Source: Mantis religiosa (lineage: Eukaryota; Arthropoda; Insecta; Mantodea; Mantidae). From it: a stretch of DNA of 64,000 bases. The stretch spans positions 261,022,940-261,086,939 of the forward strand of contig CM060947.1 of the NCBI GenBank assembly GCA_030765055.1, given 5' to 3'. Positions 47,142 through 58,353 of this stretch are shown here, piece after piece (the first letter of the stretch is position 1; each line of letters starts with the position of its first letter). Made by a program: the position numbers and the translations under genes. Under the pieces are notes generated by a model. The model did no database searches. It was given only the letters and a program-made list of their open reading frames with translations, and was not told the origin of the DNA.

Positions 47142-48026
47142 CTGTTTGGTGACTAAATGAACCTCCCTCTTCTTCCACTACTACGGAGCTCCGATCACTC
47201 TGCCATCTGGTGTCAGGGGCACTGAGTTTTAATACTTCATTTAATGCCGGGATTTCGAAATTTATAACTTTATCACGGTTTTTGTTTATGAATATTTTTT
47301 CCCAAATATCCAATTCTATGAGTGAAGTTAAAGATTTTAACAGTTTAATGTTGTGGCCAATGTTGTGGTTTTCTGTCCAAAATGGCGTGAAACTGCAGAT
47401 TTTTCTGTTTGTTTCAACTTAATGTTCCTCTGGTGTTCTTTTTGCCTCTTTAACAAGTTTCTCTTAGTTTTTCCTATGTAGCTTTTTCACTGGTTTCACA
47501 ATTAAGCTGATAAATTCCTGATTTCAAATTGTTGGGGATTGTATTTTTCAGTGGTTAATTTAGCAGGTTCCTCCGACTGAATTTGTTTTGGGGTGCTAGT
47601 TTTAAGTTTAGTCTTTTGAAGATTCGTTCAAATTTTCTAAAAGACCATGAATGGTAGGTGAATTTTCTATATTGCCAATTTGTGTTATTAAGTGGTGTGA
47701 GAGTGGTATTTTTTTATCTTATCTTCAGTTTTTCTTTCCTCTTCATCATATTCCTTATCATGGCTGGGTGAATCCATTTAATACCGCTATATCTTTTATG
47801 TGTTTTTGTTCTTAAAAAATTCATCCTTACTTAGTGGGATGTTGTCTAGCCAGTGAATTAGACTTCTAAAGGCAGCTAGTTGATGTGAAACTGGATTGTA
47901 TTCATTTTTCTTTATGTAATTATCTATGTGTGTGGGCTTCCTGTATATTCCAAAATCTACACCATGATGATTTCTAGTTATCTTGAGGTCCAAAAAGGGT
48001 AGGGTGTTGTCTCTTTCTACTTCCAT
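47122..48026 (-). pseudogene. Penelope-like protein remnant, left arm
   Basis: Reads from 48026: MEVERDNTLPFLDLKITRNH, GIYRKPTHIDNYIKKNEYNP, then a shift after SKDEFFKNKNT. The GIY-YIG region lies near 47400-47530 in a broken frame. The C-terminal tail DIWEKIFINKNRDKVINFEI is at 47313 and ends HQTAEDEIE at 47122. Stops and shifts prevent a full product. Confidence 0.8.
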
Positions 48027-48080
48027 AGTAAATTGGATGTGATTATCTTGCAGGTTTAGTAATTTTAGAGAAGATTTACT

Positions 48081-48985
48081 ATGGAAGTAGAAAGAGACAA
48101 CACCCTACCCTTTTTGGACCTCAAGATAACTAGAAATCGTCATGGTGTAGATTTCGGAATATACAGGAAGCCCACACACATAGATAATTACATAAAGAAA
48201 AATGAATACAAACCAGTTTCACATCAACTAGCTGCCTTTAGAAGTCTAATTCACCGGCTATACAACGTCCCACTGAGTAAGGATGAATTTTTGAAAGAAC
48301 AACACATAAAAGACATAGAGGTATTAAATGGATTCAACCCAGCCATCATAAGGAATATGATGAAGAGGAAAGAAAAACTGAAGATAAGATAAAAAAATAC
48401 CAATCTCACACCACTTAATAACACAAATTGGCAATATAGAAAATTCACCTACCATCCATGGGCTTTTAGAAAATTTGAACGAATATTCAAAAGACTAAAC
48501 TTAAAACTAGCACCCCAAAACAAATTCAGTCTGAGGAACCTGCTAAATAAACCACTGAAAAATACAATCCCCAACAATTTGAAATCAGGAATTTATCAGC
48601 TTAATTGTGAAACCAGTGAAAAAAGCTACATAGGAAAAACTAAGAGAAACTTGTTAACCAGGCAAAAAGAACACCAGAGGAACATTAAGTTGAAACAAAC
48701 AGAAAAATCTGCAGTTTCGCGCCATTTTGGACAGAAAACCACAACATTGGCCACAACATTAAACTGTTAAAATCTTTAAGTTCACTCATAGAATTGGATA
48801 TTTGGGAAAAAATATTCATAAACAAAAACCGTGATAAAGTTATAAATTTCGAAATCCCGGCATTAAATGAAGTATTAAAACTTAGTGCCCCTAACACCAG
48901 ATGGCAGAGTGATCGGAGCTCCGTAGTAGTGGAAGAAGAGGGAGGTTCATTTAGTCACCAAACAGCTGAGGATGAGATCGAATAA
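48081..48985 (+). pseudogene. Penelope-like protein remnant, right arm
   Basis: First frame (48081-48392) carries the reverse-transcriptase end and stops after KRKEKLKIR. The next (about 48579-48770) carries the endonuclease with GIYQLNCETSEKSYIGKTKR (GIY at 48588, YIG near 48627) and RQKEH. The last (48794-48985) is the C-terminal tail ending TAEDEIE. GIY-YIG nucleases nick DNA and in Penelope-like elements serve target cleavage. At least two frameshifts or stops separate the three pieces. Confidence 0.85.
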
Positions 48986-49000
48986 TCTTGAAAAAGTTTC
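48966..49000 (+). ncRNA. Possible hammerhead ribozyme half-core (right arm)
   Basis: CTGAGGA (48966-48972) fits the CUGANGA core box. A short stem (AGAT/ATCT) and GAAA (48990-48993) follow. The left arm has the same arrangement with a better stem (AGATC/GATCT) at 47107-47141 on the minus strand. Penelope-like elements are known to carry hammerhead motifs. The third helix and cleavage-site strand could not be placed confidently, so this is tentative. Confidence 0.3.
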
Positions 49001-49265
49001 AATTATACAACAACAAGTAAGTGAAGACTGAGTGTAAACATAGTGACTCATAAATTCAAACTTAAATATAAAGTTGTTATATTTTCTCTTTTCATAGTTG
49101 TTTTTTTGTCTGTCTCAACTAAGTTATAGGAAGAGAAATGTCTGACTGACAGCGTTTGACATCGGCAACCAAAGACATTGAAGCGACTTTTTACATAAAT
49201 TTCTGTAAGAATCAACTTTTGTCTTCAATGACAGGAGTGATGTTACTACATCTAATCTGTTTTCC

Positions 49266-49500
49266 GTAGGGGAGGAAATCCATCCCCTTCAGCTGCCGTG
49301 GTGCGGGCGCTACGGACCCCTAGCACTCGTGGTAACTCTGACATGGCTAGAGGAACATTCGATCCCCTACCAGATTAGGAGTTGTTCGGATTGGGTTGGA
49401 CTCAAGGGTGCAGTGGTTCCCGATACCCGTGGGAGGTGGGGTACGTCTCCGGTCGGGGTTGACGGAAGCCATATATTCCCGCGTACTAGCCTGCCTAGCT
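49266..49500 (+). repeat. GC-rich dispersed repeat, first half
   Basis: Matches 6.02-6.25 kb (CCCCTTCAGCTGCCG.GGTGC, GCAGTGGTTCCCGATACCCG, GAAGCCATATATTCCC). It is cut at CTAGCTA by the TA-flanked transposon at 49502-50638 and continues at 50641. Confidence 0.8.
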
Positions 49501-49501
49501 A

Positions 49502-50638
49502 ATCTCTGTTTCATATAACCTTGCCCAGCTGACATGTAACACTCCGTGTACAACTACCTTCCCCCTAACCCTAATTGGCTAATGCTTTCGCGCCATAGGC
49601 CATAGGCAGTGCCTTCCCGTCACATTTAAAACTGCAGTAAACGTCATAATAATTGCCAGTAGTCATACAAATAAGAATATGAAGGCATGCAAAAATAATA
49701 AAGTTTATAATGAAACTGAGCAAGTTGAAACTGAATGAATGAGCAATGCAACTGGAACAAGTTTATAATGAAAGGCCTTCGGCCCTTTCCGCTCGGAATT
49801 TTTTAAACCAGCACACATACCTTGCAAAAATGCTTGTCTTTCAGTCTTAAAAGTCGTGTCACGCCATACTTGTCGTGTGTCCTTCATTCACCCAAATCTC
49901 GTCAAGGTAGTATATTTTGCGATTTGTATCCCGGTACAGTCTGCGTCTTCGCCACACAGCAATATCGGCCCTGGAGTGGTAAGTTTTCCTGTTGTCTCAA
50001 TTTCATGTCGCGATGTTTTTACGCAACTAACACTCACACCTGTAAGTTCAGAGCACAGCTGTTCGACTTCTCTCACTGACAAAGACGGATTCTTCTCTGA
50101 GCATGCACCACTTCTTTTTTTCGCTGACTTTTAAAGGTTTTCCCTTGCGATACTTCAGCGAAAAACTGGCGGTAGACTCTGCCATTATACATATAATAAG
50201 TACACGCGCAATGAACGAGCAATAAAATAATTTAGTTCTCGCAATCGGCACAACACAGCTTCGAATGGCGATGTATGACTAATCCAGTTCAAAACAAGGT
50301 CAGTGATAAAAGTCATATAAAACAATATGTCATCACTACCGCTAAATCACGTGATATCGTGTCATGTGCTTGAGAGCAAAGGAACCTCCTCTTTACTTCG
50401 TTTAAGAATTAACATGCATTTCAGATAAATCAACTCTGTTTCGAAATATATTTAATAAAAACAGTTACGAAAATATAAATTTGACAATTCTCTTCCAACA
50501 TATAAATATATATCACCATGTTAAATAACGAACTAATTTTTGCCGCTCAACAGTCTGCACCACAACAGGAGCCAATGAGAGGCAATAAGGTCTCATGACC
50601 GTTTAGAGATACGGGGCAAGCTTATGTGAAACAAGGAT
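49502..50638 (-). mobile_element. TA-flanked DNA transposon, internally deleted
   Basis: 1137 bp with imperfect ~25-bp inverted ends: ATCTCTGTTTCATATAACCT on the left, complement of ATCCTTGTTTCACATAAGCT on the right, both continuing CTTGCCC or close to it. TA is duplicated at 49500-49501 and 50639-50640, and the interrupted GC-rich repeat gives the empty-site sequence (GCTAGTAG). Minus-strand frames read MAESTASFSLKYRKGKPLKV, then SVREVEQLCSELTGVSVSCV and HEIETTGKLTTPG. This resembles a helix-turn-helix N-terminus of a Tc1-type transposase. The catalytic part is missing, so it is a non-autonomous derivative. Confidence 0.78.
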
Positions 50639-50640
50639 TA

Positions 50641-50850
50641 GTAGGTGTGCTATATCACCAGGCGGCCCTACCGAGGTCATATTGGTAGCCTTCCCCTTTG
50701 GGGTTGATGCGCGTAAGTGGCGTATCCATTTCCATACCGTCTTGAGACCATAGGACCAGATGTGGTGGGGAGGCTTGTTAGTTTCTAGATCTTGACCTAT
50801 GGAAAGCCCCACGGAAGCACCGGGTGCCCTTTCGGGGCAGAATGTCAAGT
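50641..50850 (+). repeat. GC-rich dispersed repeat, second half
   Basis: Matches 6.25-6.45 and 6.66-6.85 kb (GTAGGTGTGCTATATCACCA, GCGCGTAAGTGGCGTATCC, GGAAGCACCGGGTGCC). With 49266-49500 it makes one repeat unit interrupted by the transposon. Confidence 0.8.
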
Positions 50851-51505
50851 CTGTCTGTCAAGAGAGAATGTCTGTCGAGACAGAATGTCAAGAATGTCTG
50901 TTCAAGAATGTCACAACGCTCTTTGTAACAAAGAAACAAATCAGAATCACAAGTAATACCACTGGTGTTAAATACATTTAGTTGTTTAAATGCTGCCATT
51001 ACATTATTTATATCACCTATACTTGATTTAGTAACTAGCCTAGAAGGTTGAAACAAATGATCTAAAGCTTTTATGGTTATTATATCATCAGATTCTTTTG
51101 CCATAATGGAGTTCAATTTAGACAAAGTCATACGGCAGCAAACTTTTAGATTCTCTTCTACTGCTTCTCTAACACTGTGTAACTACAATGTTTCTGGGTG
51201 CACACAATTCCACGTTGTGGACGCCAACTTGAAGCAATAATTTAATGGCGTGCAAATAAGTCGGCGAGCAATGAGGTTTCTCTCAGGGTATGCGTGGATG
51301 TGTGTGAGAAGGAGATTTTAACAACACTGGAATGCCCGTTTCTACTATATTTATTTACTACTTCTTTTAAAACATCGAACTGAAAGTTGCCGACCGAGGG
51401 TTACGAACCTCGGTTTAGAGTTACTGAATGCAAATTGTTTATTACTCGATAAATTTTTATGATACAAATATTCAAGACAAAACAAGTTGACCGCTCTAAT
51501 AGGCT
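50851..51505. other. Unassigned, with a short local repeat
   Basis: 50.84-50.93 kb has several irregular copies of CAGAATGTCAAG. A minus-strand frame (51131-50778) reads NNVMAAFKQLNVFNTSGITC; I do not recognise it. Near 51390 a short hairpin (ACCGAGG..CCTCGGT) is present. Confidence 0.35.
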
Positions 51506-51630
51506 TCACGCCTCAGACTCTTCTCATCGGCCTGACGCCGAAGACTCCTCTGATCGGCTTCACGCCGAAGACTGTTTATAATGGCTTCCTAGCCGCGAAC
51601 TAGCCACATCGGCTTCACGCCGAAGAGTCC
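51506..51630 (+). repeat. Short tandem repeat, ~30-bp unit, four to five copies
   Basis: Irregular copies of ATCGGCTTCACGCCGAAGAC at about 30-33-bp spacing; the CGGC..GCCG core is palindromic. Its GC content contrasts with the flanks. It could be part of an LTR, but no second LTR was found. Confidence 0.65.
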
Positions 51631-51996
51631 TCTCTGACCACAGCTGCGCGTGTGTGTATCTCTAACTTTCACTCTCAACATTCCTTTTCAACCAAAATCC
51701 CTTTGTGGCTGTTTTGTCGCCATTGTAAATGATCCAAAGACTTCCCTATTCATACTGGTCAAGCGAGCCACTTTAGAAATCTTCTAAGGACATTGCTTCT
51801 TATATTGCTTTGTTATAACACTTTCCCCCAACTCAACTGGCCTTGCCCTTGTCGTAACAAAGAACCGACATTCCTTTGACATCTATCATGATTCTTTGCT
51901 TCTGGCAAACCTTAATTTCGGTATCAACTGGGATCCATGATATGATCTACAAGTGTACTTACTCTGTTTCCAAAGTGACCACTCTAATATATCATA

Positions 51997-52447
51997 GCTG
52001 CACATACATCAGTAGCTGGACAATAATACAGGGATGTTCTGAAAACATTGCAAGTCCATATCAGGTGCAAAAGACTGGATGCTGCACCACGATAATGCGC
52101 GGCCTATATTGCCAATGTTGTTGCTGAATATCTTGCAAAAATCAACGTGAAGTGCATCCCTTACCCTCGCTATAGTCCGGATTTAGCCCCATGTGACTTT
52201 TTTCTATTCTCTAACTTGAAGAAACGCCTTCGTGAGAGGACTTATCCATTATCAGAAGCAGTGGTGAAGGCTGCGGAGGCGATTTTGAAGGATCTCTCAA
52301 AAATGGTTTCCAGCATGTCTTTGAAGACTGGGACAAGTACATCGCATTCAGGAGAGACTATTTTGAGAAGGACCATCAAAATTATGAGGATGAGTAAAGG
52401 TACTTTGTCAACAAAAATTGTGATCATTATTTATTGGACATCCCTCA
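51997..52447 (+). mobile_element. Mariner family A, copy 4, 3' part only
   Basis: Begins in the middle of the transposase (matching copy 2 near 26670) and runs to the right terminal repeat, ending GATCATTATTTATTGGACAT and TA at 52448-52449. A readable frame from 52147 has KCIPYPRYSPDLAPCDFFLF (third catalytic aspartate) and LKKRLRERTYPLSEAVVKAA. The second aspartate motif just upstream is shifted out of frame. No N-terminal half. Confidence 0.85.
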
Positions 52448-52449
52448 TA

Positions 52450-53617
52450 CGTCTTGATTCAGTACTATCAGAAATATGATGTGTCTAAATATATTAAAAC
52501 AGAGTGAATTTTTAGTTTTATTTGCAGAGTTTCCTGGTTATGAAAGGCCAAATTAAGCACTGGCTCGTATGTTCTAGCAAATTCCAGCAATTTTACACAC
52601 GCAGCTAACAAATTTTACAATGCCAACATAACCGTATGTTTTAATTTTTTTGTAGTGGCATTATGAAGTTAACATTTTACGGGGTCATAACCAAATCATG
52701 TAGTATTACTTTAATGTTACAGCCTATCGCATTTCAAGGCTCGTTGATAAAATCACTTCATCACCGAACGTTCTTCTCTTGCGTAACGCTTGCACGCCAG
52801 ATCAATTTTCGCTAATGGTTACAAAAAAATGGGGTGTTGATTTTCATGTGTTCATTCCGAAAGTGTTTGACATTTGATGGCTTTGTATTTTGGACTGAAT
52901 ACAATTGCCCTTTTGAACATTTATTGAAATGCGATAAGTTCGGTCTTTGTGAATGTGTAATGCAGTATGGCCTATTGGGAAACGCAATATTTTGACGTAC
53001 ACAATGTTCTCATGTGTAATTGCTTTAGTTGCATATGAAGCATGGTGTAATATCATTTTAGTAGTTAATTGTATATTCATCACGTAAACTAATATTATAA
53101 AAACAACAGAGCTACGACGGAAGCCTACTCTGTTTGTTTTTCTATGTATAGCATTATTTCAAAACAACTGAAGTGAGACTATGTTAAAATATACAAATTG
53201 ATGACCCTTTTTCTTTCTTAAACTATTAACAGCACTTACATGAAAATTTTATAACATATTATGCGGTCCTTAGAGAAATTACTGATCTATATTGAAGCTT
53301 CTATTTACATCTTGAAGCAATTTATACATTCTTTTCTCTTTCATTTTTTTTTTTTTTTTTCATTTTTAACATTAAAACACCATCACATGGAGCTTATGCT
53401 GAAGCTACTTTTATAATCTGTGAAAGTTATATACACATATATCCAATAGTTTCTGAGTAAATTGGGCAAATATTTAAAAAACATAATTTTGAGAAAAACA
53501 GCCTTAAGGGAGGACGTATGAAAATATTCAGGGTCTTACATAAATAGCCATAACATCCAAAGCTTTCTAGTTAGATAAGTGAAACTGAGTATACTCATTT
53601 AAGATAATACAGTTAAT
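52450..53617. other. No recognisable feature
   Basis: AT-rich sequence with a poly-T tract near 53344-53360. No coding or repeat call is supported. Confidence 0.4.
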
Positions 53618-53950
53618 ATGCACAATTTTTTTCATAATTTTCCATTGTATTTACGAAATATTCGGATATATCGAAGTGAAGTTTATATAGTTTATATGGA
53701 TGAAACTTATATAAATACAGCACATACTGGACTATATGCCTGGAGTGAAATACGTTACAGGGACTCTGCAGCGATATTGAAAGGCCGACAGTTGTTTATC
53801 ATGCCTGCTGGAGGAGAACAGTGTTTTGTTCCAAATACCTATGTACTATTTAAGATCCAACAAAAGCGTGGAGAGTACTACCATAGTAAGAATTACAACT
53901 TAGTTTATAAGAGCTGCAGAACTGGCTTCGAGAATGAAATTTGTTTTTAA
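53618..53950 (+). pseudogene. Fragment of a Tc1/IS630-like DDE transposase
   Basis: Open frame of 110 codons. IVYMDETYINTAHTGLYAWS resembles the region around the first catalytic aspartate of DDE transposases (YxDET). LFIMPAGGEQCFVPNTYVLF follows, which matches the usual next conserved strand (a I.HAG...GFV.GA-like motif). The next expected part, with the second aspartate, is missing: the frame runs on into KSCRTGFENEICF. Flanks show no terminal repeats, so only an isolated catalytic-core fragment remains. Assignment rests on motif memory, not alignment. Confidence 0.55.
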
Positions 53951-54082
53951 ACACCTTATGCACCGCCCTCCTCTCTCGTAATCTTACGCGTGTGACGCAT
54001 TGTGGCGATAGGTGCACTATTCCCACCACAGTTGCTACTCATCCCTACCACGCAGGATTCCTGTCAAGATAAAATAATACAT

Positions 54083-54572
54083 CTGTACCTTTACTCATCA
54101 TAATTTTGATGGTCCTTCTCAAAATAGACTCCTCTGAATGCGATGCACCTGTCCCAACGTTTCTGCCAGTCTTCATACCGATCCTCTCTCACAATGGCAG
54201 CAGCAGTATCGATGTTTTCTTCCCTAAGAGCAGTAACTGGAGCAACGGGTTCACCTTCCTTTTAAATTGATTGTCTCCCCTCTTTAAACATTTTAAATCA
54301 CCTTCGAGCTATGCTGTAGGGGGGAACAGACTCTCCATAGGCCTCCTGTAACATTTTTAGTGCTCAATTGAATATCTGTTGAGACGAAAGCAGTATTTCA
54401 AAGCCGCATATCGTTCCTCGCGTGTTACCTCCATTGCAGCGGTAGGCGATGCTTAGCAAACGGATTATTAATGAGCTAACTCATTAAGCTAACAGAATAT
54501 AATAAGGCTGAATTTTAGCGCGAAAAATTATGACCTTAAAAAACTATGATCATTCTTTTGGTACACCCCTCG
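54083..54572 (-). mobile_element. Mariner family A, copy 5, internally deleted
   Basis: Minus strand. The left part (CTTTACTCATCATAATTTTG and CTGAATGCGATGCACCTGTC) is the 3' end of the family. It joins near 54178 directly to the N-terminal half (ACCGATCCTCTCTCACAATG). The catalytic region is deleted. The right end, complement of a GTGTACCAAAAGAATGATCA-type terminus, is near 54572. Confidence 0.8.
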
Positions 54573-55119
54573 TTCATATTAATATTATACTTAACGAAGC
54601 AGTAACAGTACTGTCATTCCGAATGCATGTGTTTTGTTTACGGTACTTTATTCTCTCTTTGGGCATAGTATAGATAAATAATTAACCACAGTTGAACTTG
54701 CTTAATATTCTTTTACCAAAGTTGGCAAACCCTAGTCGGAGGAAGAGGTAAGTTTTGTGTCGTAGGACAGAAAATTTCTGATCACGTGCTAGCCATCCAC
54801 TTTTAATGCCATCCTTTGCTCCTTTTTAATTTCCGCTCCACTTTCCACATCATACCTCGTTATCGGCCATTCCGACCCCATCTATCAGGGCGATAGCTTC
54901 CTCGTGTTTACCATTCTCTTCCTTCAAATGAACATCCACGAAAAATCTTAAGTCCCGAAAGTAAGTTAACAAACACATACTGACTTCCTAACTAAACACT
55001 GACTTTCTGTAACATATATTTAAAATATCTAAATTCTTTTGCTTTGTGTTCTACTTGTTAAATATAGGAACTATTACCTTATGCCAAAATAAAACCTAAA
55101 ATTATAAATTATTTATTGC
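54573..55119. other. No recognisable feature
   Basis: Sequence between a mariner remnant and the 108-bp satellite. No supported feature. Confidence 0.4.
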
Positions 55120-56690
55120 ACGTACCTCCAAAGTTAAGTCATATCGAACGATAATGAAATGATGTTCAAATGAGTCCAGGGTACATAGAGCTTAGAGATA
55201 CCAAAAATTCATCTTTCAGGATAAGAGAGAACCTCCAACGTTAAGTCCTGTCGGACGATGAATGAAATGATGTTCAAATGAGTACAGGGTACATAGAGCT
55301 TAGAGTTATCAGACATTCATCTTTCAGGATAAGACAAAACCTCCAACGTTAAGTCATATCGGACGATGAATGAAATGATGTACAAATAAGTACAGGGTAC
55401 ATAGAGCTTAGAGTTACCAGACATTCATCTTTCAGGATAAGAGAAAACCTCCAACGTTAAGTCATATCGGACGATGAATGAAATGATATTCAAATGAGTA
55501 CAGGGTACATAGAGCTTAGAGTTACCAGACATTCATCTTTCAGGATAAGAGAAAACCTCCAACGTTAAGTCATATCGGACGATGAATGAAATGATGTTCA
55601 AACGAGTACAGGGTACATAAAGCTTAGAGTTACCACACATTCATCTTTCAGAGTAAGAGAAAACCTCCAACGTTAAGCCATATCCGACGATAAATGAAAT
55701 GATGTTCAAATGAGTACAAGGTACGCAGAGCTTAGAGTTACCAACTATGCATCTTTCAGGATACGAGAAAACCTCCAACGTTAAGTCATATCGGACGATG
55801 AATGAAATGATGTTCAAATAAGTACAGGGTACATAGAGCTTAGAGTTACCAGACATTCATCTTTCAGGATAAGAGAAAACATCCAACGTTAAGTCATATC
55901 GGACGATGAATAAAATGATGTACAAATGAGTACAGGGTACGCAGAGCTTAGAGTTACCAGACATTCATCTTCCAGGATAAGGGAAAACCTCCAACGTTAA
56001 GTCATATCGGACGATGAATGACATGATATTCAAATGAGTACAGGATACCTAGAGCTTACAGTTACCAAACATTCATCTTCCAGGATAAGGGAAAAACTCC
56101 AAAGTTAAGACTATCACACGATGAATGAAATGATGTTCAAACGAGTACAGGGTACATAGAGCTTAGTGTTACCACACATTCATCTTCCAGGGTAAGGGAG
56201 AATCTCCAACGTTAAGTCATATTGGACGATGAATGAAGTGATGTTTAAATGAGTACAGGGTACATAGAGCTTAGAGTTACCAGACATTCATCTTTCAGGA
56301 TAAGGGAAAACCTCCAACGTTAAGTCATATCGGACGATGAATGAAATGATGTTCAAATGAGTCCAGGGTACATAGAGCTTAGAGTTACCAGACATTCATC
56401 TTTCAGGATAAGGGAAAACCTCCAACGTTAAGTCATATCGGACGATGAATGAAATGATGTTCAAATGAGTCCAGGGTACATAGAGCTTAGAGTTACCAGA
56501 CATTCATCTTTCAGGATAAGGGAAAATCTCCAACGTTAAGTCATATAGGACGATGAATGAAATGATGTTCAAATGAGTACAGTGTACATAGAGCTTAGAG
56601 TTACCAGACATTCATCTTTCAGGATAAGGAAAGCTCCATGAATGAAATGGTGTTCAAATGAGTACAGGGTACATAGGGATCAGAGTATTT
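55120..56690 (+). repeat. 108-bp satellite array, about 14 units
   Basis: Units of 108 bp (ACCTCCAACG at 55231, 55339 and 55447), with GACGATGAATGAAATGATGT, GGTACATAGAGCTTAGAGTT and CAGACATTCATCTTTCAGGA. Most units are very similar; edge units are more diverged. One isolated reverse unit lies at 6.95-7.09 kb. Confidence 0.96.
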
Positions 56691-57455
56691 GTGTAGCACT
56701 GAGCACTTCGTCTCCTTAAAGGTAAATAGTATGGAAGTAATAAATGATAGCGGGTAGGGAAAGTCATGTGATGAACACTCACTCGACAAGCGAGATGTTT
56801 GTTTACTTCCGCAGCACAAATCCTGGACGGCAGTGTGACCAACGTAACCGCTACCGAAACGTGACTGCACATAACCCTGAATTAGAAAATCGTCCCCTTT
56901 TTCTGCAAAAGTGTGAGAGGTCAACTAACGTCAAGAATAAAAAAAGGTAAAGCCGCTTCCTTCCATTTTTCGCCGTTCTGGCCAACGCTTGCTCTTCCGC
57001 CCTGTGTTTGTTTATTTCGGCGCTGTAATTCACATCTAGATGGCAGTCCGGGCGTCATCCGGTAGGTGTTTTTCTGTACCCGTGTGCGGGGTATATTTAT
57101 CACACTTTATTACGGTTTAGCTAATCCCATATGGTATAAACCAGGGTGGGGGTTCGCCCCCTAGGGAGGGAAATTTGACCTAGTGCCCCGCCGGGAAGGG
57201 TAACTTGATTTTAATATAGTTTACACGCAAATAATGGCATGTACAAGGCACATTGTCCTGTTTAATAAGCTGGGCTCTGTCGACATTATTGACTCTTCGT
57301 GGCATAGGCCGAAAAGATGTGCAGTTCAAATTGCGAAGTCGCCCATTTGAATCTTGTTAACTGGATACTACACTGATAACCTAATTTTCTTACATCTCCT
57401 ACCAATCTACCTCAAAATTAATGTTAAAAATTCCCGTCTATATACGGTGTTCATA
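56691..57455. other. No confident feature
   Basis: Unassigned. A GC-richer patch near 57.14-57.20 kb (GGGGGTTCGCCCCCTAGGG) contains a short perfect hairpin. Small frames at 56.6-57.1 kb show no recognisable motif. Confidence 0.35.
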
Positions 57456-58353
57456 TCAGAGCTGTTCAATAAATAAGTATCCTTTTTTTTTGACAACGTA
57501 CCTTTACTCAGCGTCATAATTTTGATGGTCCTTCTCAAAATAGCCTCCTCTAAATGCGATGCACTTGCCTCGGCGTTTCTGCCAGTCTTCAAAGGCATGC
57601 TCTAAACCATTTTTGAGAGATCCTTCAAAATTTCCTCCGCAGCCTTCACCACTGCTTCTGATGATAGATGATGCCTCCCACGAAGGCGTTTCTTCAAGTT
57701 AGGGAATAGAAAAAAGTCACATGTGGCTAAATCTGGACTATAGGGAGGGTGAGGAATACACTTCACTTTGATTTTTGCAAGATATTCAGCAACAACATTG
57801 GCAATATGCGGCCGTGCATTATCGTGGTGCAGCATCCAGCCTGCTTCTTTGAAATGTGGTCGTTTGCGCCTGATATAGACTTGCAATCTTTTCAGGACAT
57901 CCCTGTAGTATTGTCCAGTTACTGAGGTACAAAATGCTGATAAAAAATGTCATGAATATCAAAGAATGAGATGACAATAACTTTCCCAGGAGAAGCAGCC
58001 ACTTTAGCTTCTTTGAGAGTTGGTGATGAAGAAGATTTTTACACTGAGCTTTGTTGTTTGCTCTCAGGGTCAAAATGATGTAGCCAAGTTTCATCAGCAG
58101 CGATTACGTTTGAAAGAGACTCCGGATCTTCCTCTAACATCAACTTTAACTGCATGTTTCCTCCATTGCAGTGGTAGACGATACTGAACATGTCTGAACT
58201 TGCCTGGTTGTCACAAACGGGAACCAGGACTACCAACAATGAAACTACTAGGGAGTGTTTCTTTCACATTAAGCTAACAGAATATAATAAGTTTGAATTT
58301 TAGTGCGAAAAATTATGTCCGTAAAAGGTCATGATCATTTTTTATTAAATAGG
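57456..58353 (-). mobile_element. Mariner family A, copy 6, both ends present, internally deleted
   Basis: Left end after TA (57454-57455): TCAGAGCTGTTCAATAAATA. Right end near 58353 (complement of a TTTAATAAAAAATGATCATG-type terminus). Minus-strand frame 57886-57602 carries MLHHDNARPHIANVVAEYLA and SPDLATCDFFLFPNLKKRLR (D,D34D part). A further piece near 58110 reads VIAADETWLHHFDPESKQQS, the first catalytic motif. Most of the N-terminal DNA-binding region is deleted (jump near 58157). Its right end abuts the 105-bp minisatellite. Confidence 0.85.

Larger units (their letters stand above)
47040..49070. mobile_element. Penelope-like element pair forming a ~2-kb palindrome
   Basis: Left arm 47040-48034 (coding on minus) and right arm 48073-49070 (coding on plus) are nearly identical inverted copies around a ~38-bp spacer. 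Each arm encodes the end of a Penelope-type reverse transcriptase (RDNTLPFLDLKITRN, FGIYRKPTHIDNYI) and a GIY-YIG endonuclease domain. The two are head to head and both 5'-truncated at the same point, starting at MEVERDNTLPF. Penelope-like elements are known for truncated inverted copies. Small differences show the arms have begun to diverge. Confidence 0.9.

Noticed and set aside
50778..51131. 117-codon minus-strand frame as a conserved protein
   Set aside because: Part of it overlaps the GC-rich repeat, and the remainder has no motif I recognise.
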